Origin: Micromonospora sp. WMMD1155 | GTDB lineage: Bacteria; Actinomycetota; Actinomycetes; Mycobacteriales; Micromonosporaceae | DNA length: 64,000 nt | Assembly (NCBI RefSeq): GCF_029581275.1 | Contig: NZ_CP120742.1 | Location: 4,898,501 to 4,962,500, forward strand | Direction: 5' to 3' | Shown here: piece after piece, positions 44,390 through 51,745 of the stretch | How positions within the stretch are numbered: the stretch's first letter is position 1 | Layout of the letters: each line of letters starts with the position of its first letter | The notes under the pieces: model-generated | Told to the model about the DNA's origin: nothing | Seen by the model: the letters and a program-made list of their open reading frames with translations, nothing else | Database searches by the model: none | Made by a program: the position numbers and the translations under genes

Positions 44390-45177
44390 ACCTCACCGAC
44401 CGGATCGTGGTGGTCACCGGTGGCGCCGGTGGGATCGGAGCCGCGCTGTCGCGCCGGTTCGTCGCCGAGGGGGCCGCCGCGGTGGTGGTCGCCGACCTGG
44501 ACGCCGAGGCGGCCCACGCGGTGGCCGAGGGCATCGGCCCGGTCGCGCACGCCACCGCCCTCGACGTCACCGACGAGGACCAGGTCCGCGAGCTGGTCGC
44601 CGACACCGAGACACGGTACGGCCGGATCGACCTGTTCTGCGCCAACGCGGGCGTGACCACCGGTGGGGGAGTGGAGGTCGACGACGCCGCCTGGGACCGG
44701 GCCTGGCGGGTCAACGTGCTCGCCCACGTCTACTCGGCCCGTGCGGTGCTGCCCGGGATGCTCGCCCGGGGCGGCGGCCACCTGCTGCACACCTGCTCGG
44801 CGGCGGGGGTGCTGACGGCGGTGGGCGACGCCGCGTACACCGCGACGAAGCACGCCTCGGTGGGGTTCGCCGAGTGGCTGGCCATCACCTACCGGGACCG
44901 CGGCATCCGGGTCAGCGCGCTCTGCCCGCAGGGCGTGGACACCCCGATGCTCGCCGACGGGATCGCCGAGGGTCACCTCGGCGCTCGGGTGATCACCGCG
45001 TCCGGTGCGGTGCTCACCCCGGACCAGGTCGCCGACGCGGCCATCGCCGGGTTGGCCGAGGAACGCTTCCTGATCCTGCCGCACCCGGAGGTCGCCGACT
45101 ACGCCCGCCGCCGCGCCGAGGACCCGGACGGTTGGCAGGCCGGCATGCGCAAACTCATCCGTCGCCTGACCGCCTGA
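44386..45177 (+). CDS. Short-chain dehydrogenase/reductase
   Basis: 263 residues from GTG 44386, overlapping the previous stop (GTGA) with AAGGAG upstream. Rossmann motif TGGAGGIGAAL, NAG motif CANAGVTTGGG, catalytic Tyr and Lys in YTATKHAS, and a Ser in TCSAAGVLTAVGDAAY. An acidic residue after strand 2 (VVADLDAE) suggests NAD preference. Co-translated with the LLM oxidoreductase. Confidence 0.92.
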   Translation: MNLTDRIVVVTGGAGGIGAALSRRFVAEGAAAVVVADLDAEAAHAVAEGIGPVAHATALDVTDEDQVRELVADTETRYGRIDLFCANAGVTTGGGVEVDDAAWDRAWRVNVLAHVYSARAVLPGMLARGGGHLLHTCSAAGVLTAVGDAAYTATKHASVGFAEWLAITYRDRGIRVSALCPQGVDTPMLADGIAEGHLGARVITASGAVLTPDQVADAAIAGLAEERFLILPHPEVADYARRRAEDPDGWQAGMRKLIRRLTA

Positions 45178-45282
45178 CGCGGTCGGGCGTCGGTCCGGTC
45201 GGGTCGGGGCTCTGGTCCGGATCGCGGGTTCCGGGGCCGGTCTGGTTGTCGGCGGAATGCTCATGGCCGCCGGCATGGAGGG

Positions 45283-45297
45283 TTGACGCAGCGTCAA
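45283..45297. promoter_or_regulatory. 15-bp palindrome, possible operator
   Basis: TTGACGCAGCGTCAA lies 120 bp upstream of the membrane protein gene in an otherwise featureless gap (45178-45416). It contains a -35-like TTGACG. A regulator site is possible, no more. Confidence 0.35.
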
Positions 45298-45416
45298 GGT
45301 CAAGCCCGACGAGCGTCGCACGCCGGATGCGGCGCGTGCGGCCATCCCCCGACGGCGGGAGCGAGACCCCCGACGTCGGGGAGGAGTGGCGCGGCGTCGC
45401 CGCAGAGCATTGATCC

Positions 45417-46496
45417 ATGCATGTGGGTGTGGGGTCACCGGCGTCCGGTCGTGTCAGTCGATCCGTCGACCCCGGCGCGGCGAGACGCTGGGCGGTGGCC
45501 GGTGCCGTCTTCGTCGTGGGGGAGTTGGCCCTGCGGCTGTACTGGATCGCGGGCGGCCGGTGGGCGTACACCGCCTGCGACCGCACCGCCCTGGTCGACC
45601 CGGCCGGTGGATGCGGCGCGGACCGGGTGCGGACGCTGCCGTTCTGGGCGGGTTGGGGCGCGGTCGGTGTCGGTGTGGCGCTCGCGGTGGTCATCGGCTT
45701 CGCGATCCGGGCTCCGGGCCGCGCCGCGTCCGCCGCGAGTTGGGCGGCGAGCGCGCTGCTGCTGGTCGTCGCGTTCCCGCTGCACCTGCTCTTCGAGGTT
45801 CCGGCGGCGTTGACGGGACGCCCCTCGGACTGGCGTGACCTCGGCGCCCGGCTCGCGCTGGCAGCCGGTGGCGTCCTGTTCGCCGGGCTGGCGAACGCCT
45901 CCGGTCCCCGGCCCGGCCCAGCGCCTGCCGGCTACCAGCCGGTGCCGAGGTGGACGCGCCGCTGGGCGTACGCCGCTGTCGCCCTGCCCGTGGTCGGCTG
46001 GGCCGTGCCGCACGGGCTCTGGGTGCTCGGCGTCCCGTTCGGCATCTCCGAGCGGAAGCTGGACGAGATCCAGCTGGATCTCTCGACGGAGACCGGCCTC
46101 GCGATCACCCTCGTCCCGCCGCTCGCCGGCCTGCTCGTCCTCGGGCTGGTGCAGCGGTGGGGGCAGCAGTTTCCACGCTGGGTGCCGGGGTTGGGCGGTC
46201 GGCGGGTTCCCCGGCTACTGGCGGTGATCCCGGCCGGGGTGGTGGCGCTCGCGTTGGTCACCTACGGCGTGCTGAGCGTCGCGGTGTTCGTCGACCAGCT
46301 ACGCACCGGAGACCTGCAGTGGTCGGAGGTGGGGGAGAGCTGGGCGACCAGCGCCACCCTGCTGGTGTTCCTCGGCTGGGGAGTGTCGCTCGGCGTCACG
46401 ACCACCGGTTACGCCCTCGCCACCCGGCCGCGTCTGCCTCCGGAGCCGGCGGATTCCCTGCCCGGCTCGGTCCGTCCACGATTGGAGCGCTCATGA
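45417..46496 (+). CDS. Multi-pass membrane protein of unknown function
   Basis: 359 residues from ATG 45417, about eight hydrophobic segments. The C-terminal half contains PPLAGLLVLGLVQRWGQQFP and RWVPGLGGRRVPRLLAVIPA, a block also found in the next protein. The first half has YTACDRTALVDPAGGCG, a loop with two cysteines that may be outside. The stop overlaps the next ATG. Family not recognised. Confidence 0.75.
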   Translation: MHVGVGSPASGRVSRSVDPGAARRWAVAGAVFVVGELALRLYWIAGGRWAYTACDRTALVDPAGGCGADRVRTLPFWAGWGAVGVGVALAVVIGFAIRAPGRAASAASWAASALLLVVAFPLHLLFEVPAALTGRPSDWRDLGARLALAAGGVLFAGLANASGPRPGPAPAGYQPVPRWTRRWAYAAVALPVVGWAVPHGLWVLGVPFGISERKLDEIQLDLSTETGLAITLVPPLAGLLVLGLVQRWGQQFPRWVPGLGGRRVPRLLAVIPAGVVALALVTYGVLSVAVFVDQLRTGDLQWSEVGESWATSATLLVFLGWGVSLGVTTTGYALATRPRLPPEPADSLPGSVRPRLERS

Positions 46497-47029
46497 CCAC
46501 CGACTCCCACCGCACCTGGGCCGCCGACCCGCCACGCTGGGCCGTCTGGGCCGCCTACGCCGTCCCGCTGTGCGTCCTGCCGTCCGCGCTCTGGCGACTG
46601 TCCCTGCTGGTCACCGACGATGCCGTCACCTCGTGGTACATGATCTTCCTGTCCGTCCTGTCGATGGGGCTGGCGCTGTCGACCCTCGGCCTGGTGCATC
46701 GCTGGGGACAGCGACTTCCGCGCTGGGTGCCACTGCTCGGCGGCCGTCTCGTTCCGGCACGCCCGGTCGTGCTGGTCGCGCTGATCGGCGGTGCGCTGCT
46801 GGTCGCCATCTGCGTCTACCTGTTCCTGAACAGCAGGTTCCACTTCGTGGAGCGCGGGTGGGTGGGAATAGGCCGCGACGAGCCGGCGCGTCCGGCACCG
46901 ACCTGGGAGGTGCTGCGCTACTACGCGCCGATGCTCGCCTGGGGGCCCCTCGTCATCGCCGTAGCCGCCGACTACGGCCGCCGCGCCACCCGCCCCCGCC
47001 GACCCCCGGCGGACCACCGCCTGGGTTGA
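46493..47029 (+). CDS. Multi-pass membrane protein, paralogous to upstream gene
   Basis: 178 residues from ATG 46493 (ATGA overlap). It has four to five membrane segments. LGLVHRWGQRLPRWVPLLGG and RLVPARPVVLVALIGGALLV match the LVQRWGQQFPRWVPGLGGRR block of the upstream protein, so the pair likely arose by duplication with half-length loss. The stop codon is the first base of a large hairpin. Confidence 0.75.
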   Translation: MTTDSHRTWAADPPRWAVWAAYAVPLCVLPSALWRLSLLVTDDAVTSWYMIFLSVLSMGLALSTLGLVHRWGQRLPRWVPLLGGRLVPARPVVLVALIGGALLVAICVYLFLNSRFHFVERGWVGIGRDEPARPAPTWEVLRYYAPMLAWGPLVIAVAADYGRRATRPRRPPADHRLG

Positions 47030-47082
47030 TCAAGAGGTTTGCGTCAGAAAGACGCCCGCCGGTGACGCAAACCTCTTGATCA
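47027..47082. terminator. Perfect 19-bp inverted repeat at the stop codon
   Basis: TGATCAAGAGGTTTGCGTC (47027-47045) and its exact complement (47064-47082) with an 18-nt loop. It begins at the TGA stop of the upstream gene and lies between convergent genes. The stem is AT-richer than its surroundings and ends in CTCTTGATCA, so it may be a dispersed palindromic element used as a terminator. Confidence 0.75.
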
Positions 47083-47132
47083 CCGAGGGGATCGGGGGGG
47101 TGGGTGGACCGGGTGGGTGCGGTGGGCGGGGG

Positions 47133-49544
47133 TCAGCGGGGGGATCGGCGGGCGCGGCGGAGGGGGGACGGGTGGACGGACCAGAGCAGGCGCCGCCACC
47201 AGGGGCGGGCGGCGCGCAGGGTCGCCACATAGGCGGTGGCCACCTCGGCGGCCCGCGCCGCCTGGTCCGGAGTCGCAGCACCGGGGGCGAAGCCCACCTG
47301 ATTGAGCAGGGCCGCCAGCTCGTCGACAGTGGACCCTTCGCTGGTCGGGCGGCCGGGGGTGAGGCCGCCGCTGGCTACGCCACTGTCGGTCGGGCCGCCA
47401 CCGGTCGGGCCGCCTGCGGTTGGACCGCCGCCGCCGCCGCCGCCACTGCCGCTGCCGCCGCGGTGGCCGCCGGTCGCGTCGGCCTGGGCGTCGGCCAGGG
47501 CCCGGCGGGCGTGCCCGGCCACCTCGGTGGCGGCCAGGTCGTCGCTGACCGGTCGACCGGCCAGGCGCAGCGCGTCGGTGACCTCCTGCCAGGCCCCGGC
47601 GATACGCCGGCCGGGATCACCCTGGACGAGCCGACTCCGGGTCAGCGAGCGACGCATCGCCAACAGGGCGAGCAGGAGCGCCCCCACCAGCAGCACCAGG
47701 CCGCCGCTGCCCCCGGCGACGAGCACCGGCGTGGACAACCCACCGCGTCCGGGTGGCCCGTCCGGGGCGGCCACCGGCTCCGGCGACGCGGTCGGCTCCA
47801 CGGTGGGCGCCGGGGCCTCCGACGGCGGCGGATCGTCCGGCGTCGGCCGGAAATCCTCCTCCACCGGCCTCGGCTCGTTGTTCGGGCGTGGCAGCGGGTC
47901 GAACGGCACCCAACCCAACCCGTCGAAGAGCACCTCCGGCCAGGCGTACGCGTCCCCGGCCAGCACCGGCCCCTGCGCACCGGCCCGGAAACCCACCACC
48001 ACCCGGGTCGGCAGCCCGGAGAGCCGGCCGAGCACCGCGAACGCCGCCGCGAACTGCTCGGACGTACCCTCCTGACCACCACCGTCGCGGGGCCCGAAGA
48101 GGAAGAAACCCAGATTCGGGTACGCGTGCCCGCTCGGCGCGTCCGCCACCAGCCGGTAGTGCTCGGCCAGGAACTGCTCGATCGCCAACGCCCGCGCGTA
48201 CGGAGCGCCGTTCTCCTCGGCGAGCTGCCCGGCCAACCGGCGCATCGGGTCGGGGACCCCGTCGGCGACCCGCAACACCCGCGCCACCTCGTCACCGGCG
48301 GGCACGTTGGCGGTGCCCAACAGGTTCGAATCCGGATGCGCCTCGGCGGAGGTCACCTCGTAGCGCAGCCCCGGCGTCAACCCCTCCGGCCGGATCAGCG
48401 TCCCGGTCGCCGGGTCGTACGCCACCCGCGCGCCGCTGACCTCCCGAGGCGTCGCCACGGCCGGGAGAAGTCGACCGCTCAACTCCGCCACGGTGATCTG
48501 CTGGCGGACCGTCCCGACGGTGCTGTCCTCAGGAGGTGTGGCGGCCGGCAGGATCCGGCCGGCGTTGCGGTACGTCGCCCCGACCCGCCAGGTCACCCCG
48601 TCGTAGTCGCTGAGCACCGCCAACCGGATCCGCACGCCATCGGGTTCCGGCTCGCCGTCCGGCGGCGCGGCGTCGGGCGGGGTGCCGTCGCGTTCCGTGC
48701 TCACCTCGAGGAGTTTCTGCTCCGGACGCAGCGCCCAACCGGAGATCCGGATCAACGGGTTCTCGTCGAGCGACTGCACCTGCGGTGGCTCCACGTACCG
48801 GCGCGGGTCCACCGGTCGACCGTCCACCTGACCGGCGACCACGGGACCGAGGAGCGCGACCGACCCGACCACCACCGCCACACCGAGCGTCGCACCGGCG
48901 GCCAGCCGGAGTCGCACCGCCGCGCGTATCCGAGGTGCCAGGTCGGCGGCCGGATCGCCGCCGACCGGCGGCGCGGTGCCGGGTGCCGCCAGGCCGACCG
49001 CCGCGACCGCGACGAACGCCACCGTCGTCCCGACCGCCGGCTCGGCGTTCGGGCCGACCGCGTAGAGGGCGGCGGCGTAGAGCCCCGCCGCGGGCAGGTA
49101 CCCCAGCAGCACCCGGCCGGCGCGCAGCGCCACCTCCGCACCCGCCAACCCGGCCAACCAGGCGGCGACGACGGGCACCAGCACCGTGTCCGGTGCGGGC
49201 TCCACCGGAATCATCGCGGTGAGCAGCCGGGGAATGCCGTTGCGCGCGGCGTCCGCGGTGACCTCCAGCAGGCTCCCGGGAAGCTCGGCGTGGTCGGCGG
49301 CGAGCCGCAGCGACCACAGTGTCCAGCCGGCCATCGCGGCCACCGACACCGGCGCCACCAGCCAGGACGGCAACCGGCGGGCGGCGACACTGACCAGCAC
49401 CGAACCGGCCGCCGCGCCGCCCACCAGCCAGGTCAGCAGGTCACCCGCGTACACCCGGCCCAGCGCCACCCCGGCGAGCACCGTCAACCCGATCAACGCC
49501 GCCGGGACGACGGCCGCCCGCAGCACCCGCACCACGTGCGTCAC
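47133..49544 (-). CDS. DUF3488/transglutaminase-like membrane protein, catalytic residues substituted
   Basis: 803 residues from GTG 49544, overlapping the DUF58 stop by 4 bp. The N-terminal ~250 residues carry six or seven membrane segments (DUF3488). An extracytoplasmic transglutaminase-like core has EGTSEQFAAAFAVLGRLSGL, PTRVVVGFRAGA and DAYAWPEVLFDGLGWVPFDP. In active members the first block is GxCExFA and the second DAHAW; here the catalytic Cys is Ser495 and the His is Tyr533. The Asp of FDP remains. A Pro-rich segment, one more membrane helix and a Gly-rich cytoplasmic tail with a DUF4129-like end follow (AWQEVTDALRLAGRPVSDDL). Last gene of the MoxR-DUF58 operon. Likely a structural pseudo-enzyme. 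Confidence 0.88.
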   Translation of the reverse strand: MTHVVRVLRAAVVPAALIGLTVLAGVALGRVYAGDLLTWLVGGAAAGSVLVSVAARRLPSWLVAPVSVAAMAGWTLWSLRLAADHAELPGSLLEVTADAARNGIPRLLTAMIPVEPAPDTVLVPVVAAWLAGLAGAEVALRAGRVLLGYLPAAGLYAAALYAVGPNAEPAVGTTVAFVAVAAVGLAAPGTAPPVGGDPAADLAPRIRAAVRLRLAAGATLGVAVVVGSVALLGPVVAGQVDGRPVDPRRYVEPPQVQSLDENPLIRISGWALRPEQKLLEVSTERDGTPPDAAPPDGEPEPDGVRIRLAVLSDYDGVTWRVGATYRNAGRILPAATPPEDSTVGTVRQQITVAELSGRLLPAVATPREVSGARVAYDPATGTLIRPEGLTPGLRYEVTSAEAHPDSNLLGTANVPAGDEVARVLRVADGVPDPMRRLAGQLAEENGAPYARALAIEQFLAEHYRLVADAPSGHAYPNLGFFLFGPRDGGGQEGTSEQFAAAFAVLGRLSGLPTRVVVGFRAGAQGPVLAGDAYAWPEVLFDGLGWVPFDPLPRPNNEPRPVEEDFRPTPDDPPPSEAPAPTVEPTASPEPVAAPDGPPGRGGLSTPVLVAGGSGGLVLLVGALLLALLAMRRSLTRSRLVQGDPGRRIAGAWQEVTDALRLAGRPVSDDLAATEVAGHARRALADAQADATGGHRGGSGSGGGGGGGPTAGGPTGGGPTDSGVASGGLTPGRPTSEGSTVDELAALLNQVGFAPGAATPDQAARAAEVATAYVATLRAARPWWRRLLWSVHPSPLRRARRSPR

Positions 49545-50710
49545 CACCGGCGTACCCCGTCCCACTCGGCGGCGAACCGTGCGCCGTCCGCCGCGTCGAC
49601 CACCACCAGACCGGCGGCGCCTGGTGGCGTCGGCTCGGCCGCGCCGAACACCCCGACCACCACCGAGGGGTACGCGCCGCGCAGCGCGCCGACATGCCCC
49701 AGCTCACCTCGGCCACCCGGCCCGGTCAGGAAGATCAACGTGTCGCCGAGCCGGTCCTGTCGCAGTCGGGTCGTGGCCGCGCGTACCGCGTCGTCGTCGG
49801 TGGACAGTTCGGCGGCGGCCAGCCGGTCCAGCGGTCCGAGGGCGGCCCCGGAGTCCGCCTCCCCGCCGGGCGTCGCCGCTTCGGCGGCCACGAACAGCAA
49901 CACCACCGGCAGGTCCGCGCGGTGTGCGGCGGTGACCACCGACGCCGCCGCCTCGCACGCCGACTCGAACGACTCCGCCACCCCGTCGACGCGCTGCGGG
50001 TGCGCGGCGACACGGTTGTCCAGCAGGACGACCAGACGCGGCAGACTGGTGTCGACGTTCTCCCGCACCATCAGCTCACCCACCCGGGCGCTGGTCCGCC
50101 AGTGCACTCGGCGCAGCTCGTCGCCGACCACGTACTCCCGCAGCGAGTCGAACGTGATCGACCCGTGCGGCACCCCGTCCACCCGGCCGTCGAGGCTGCG
50201 CCCCGCGCCGGTGGGCACCGCCGTCAGCGGGTGGATCCGGGGGTACACCCAGACCGGCACCACCGCGCCGTACGGGCGGGCCGACGCCACCAGACCCAGC
50301 GGGTCGCGTCGGGTCACCCGCAGCGGCCCGACCGCGACCACCCCACGTCGGTGGGTCGGCACGTCGTAGCGGACCTCGGTGTCCCGCCCCGGTCGCAGAC
50401 GCAGCACCGGAACCGGTACGACGCGTTCGCCGCACCGGTCCTCGGCCAGCAGGTTCGCCGACCGCAGCCGGCCCGAGTTGCGCACTGTCACCGTCATGCT
50501 CGCCGACTCGCCGCGCGCCACCCGGTCCGGGTCGGCGTGCCGGGTGACCGTCAACCGGGGCCGCCAGGCCGCGACCAGTGCCGCGTAGCCCACCGCCGCG
50601 CCGGCCGCCGCGCCGAGCAGCGTCAACTCGGGGTACGCGAACCGGAGACCCGCCCCCAGCAGCACGACGGCGGCGACGAGCAGCCCGATCCCACGGGCGG
50701 TGATCCCCAT
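49541..50710 (-). CDS. DUF58 domain protein
   Basis: 389 residues from ATG 50710. Two N-terminal membrane helices (GIGLLVAAVVLLGAGLRFAY) are followed by beta-rich sequence and the DUF58 signature SITFDSLREYVVGDELRRVH, WRTSARVGELMVREN. A degenerate von Willebrand A-like fold follows (RLVVLLDNRVA). DUF58, MoxR and transglutaminase genes form a common conserved set thought to assemble or activate envelope protein complexes. Spaced 13 bp from moxR and overlapping the transglutaminase-like gene. Confidence 0.92.
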   Translation of the reverse strand: MGITARGIGLLVAAVVLLGAGLRFAYPELTLLGAAAGAAVGYAALVAAWRPRLTVTRHADPDRVARGESASMTVTVRNSGRLRSANLLAEDRCGERVVPVPVLRLRPGRDTEVRYDVPTHRRGVVAVGPLRVTRRDPLGLVASARPYGAVVPVWVYPRIHPLTAVPTGAGRSLDGRVDGVPHGSITFDSLREYVVGDELRRVHWRTSARVGELMVRENVDTSLPRLVVLLDNRVAAHPQRVDGVAESFESACEAAASVVTAAHRADLPVVLLFVAAEAATPGGEADSGAALGPLDRLAAAELSTDDDAVRAATTRLRQDRLGDTLIFLTGPGGRGELGHVGALRGAYPSVVVGVFGAAEPTPPGAAGLVVVDAADGARFAAEWDGVRRW

Positions 50711-50723
50711 CCGCTGCTGCCGG

Positions 50724-51719
50724 TCAGCCCTGCACCGGAGCGGGTTGCCCCGACGGCAGCGGCACCGGCACCGAGGCGATGGCCTGGCGCAGCACCTCCG
50801 CGGCGGTCAACCCACGCACCTGGGCTTCCGGGGTGAGCAGCAGCCGGTGCGCGAACACCGCCTCGGAGAGCGCCTTCAGGTCCTCCGGCATGATCCAACC
50901 TCGCCCGTCGATCAGCGCGTACGCGCACGCCGCCCGGGTCAACGCGATCACACCCCGAGGGCTGACCCCGACGCGTACCTGCGGGTGGGCGCGGGTCGCG
51001 GCGGCCAGCCGGACCGCGTACGCGTAGAGCGGCTCGGCGATGTGCACCCGGCGGGCCATCCGGACCATCTCCCCGACGGTGGCGGTGTCGGTGACCGGGG
51101 CGAGCGCCTCGGGGGAGCGCACCGTCGCGCCGCGCAGCACCTCGACCTCGACCGCCTCGTCCGGGTAGCCGACGGACAGCTTCACCAGGAACCGGTCCAA
51201 CTGTGCCTCGGGCAGCCGGTACGTGCCGTCCATCTCCACCGGGTTCTGGGTGGCGACCACCAGGAACGGCGACGGCACCGGGTGCCGGACCCCGTCCACC
51301 GTGACGGTGCGTTCCTCCATCACCTCCAGCAGCGCCGACTGGGTCTTCGGCGACGCCCGGTTGATCTCGTCGGCGATGACGATGTTGGCGAAGACCGGCC
51401 CCGGATGGAACTCGAAGTCCCGGGTCGCCTGGTTGAAGATCGTCACGCCGGACACGTCCGACGGGAGCAGGTCGGGGGTGAACTGGATGCGCCGCCACTC
51501 ACCCTTCACCGTGGCGGCGATGGCCCGGGCCAGGGTCGTCTTACCGACCCCCGGCACGTCCTCCAGTAGCACGTGACCCTGCGCGAACAGCGCGGTCAGC
51601 GCCAGCCGCACCACCTGCGGCTTGCCGAGCACCACCGCGTTGACGTTCTCGGCCAGCCGGGCGGCCAGGGCCGCGAAGCCCTGCACCTCCGGCTGGGTGA
51701 GTGGCTCGTGGGTGTTCAC
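50724..51719 (-). CDS. MoxR-family AAA+ ATPase
   Basis: 331 residues from GTG 51719. Walker A LLEDVPGVGKTTLARA, Walker B IVIADEINRASPKTQSALLE, sensor 1 ATQNPVEMDGTYRLPEAQLD, and SPRGVIALTRAACAYAL near the end. MoxR ATPases act as chaperones for partner protein complexes, often with a DUF58 protein, as here. The upstream FN3 gene ends 27 bp before its start. Confidence 0.95.
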   Translation of the reverse strand: MNTHEPLTQPEVQGFAALAARLAENVNAVVLGKPQVVRLALTALFAQGHVLLEDVPGVGKTTLARAIAATVKGEWRRIQFTPDLLPSDVSGVTIFNQATRDFEFHPGPVFANIVIADEINRASPKTQSALLEVMEERTVTVDGVRHPVPSPFLVVATQNPVEMDGTYRLPEAQLDRFLVKLSVGYPDEAVEVEVLRGATVRSPEALAPVTDTATVGEMVRMARRVHIAEPLYAYAVRLAAATRAHPQVRVGVSPRGVIALTRAACAYALIDGRGWIMPEDLKALSEAVFAHRLLLTPEAQVRGLTAAEVLRQAIASVPVPLPSGQPAPVQG

Positions 51720-51745
51720 GGTCGGTGGTGCTCCTCGCTGGTGGA

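Noticed and set aside
47076..50369. 1097-codon plus-strand frame opposite the transglutaminase/DUF58 genes
   Set aside because: Shadow frame, Arg/Gly/His-rich, no domains.
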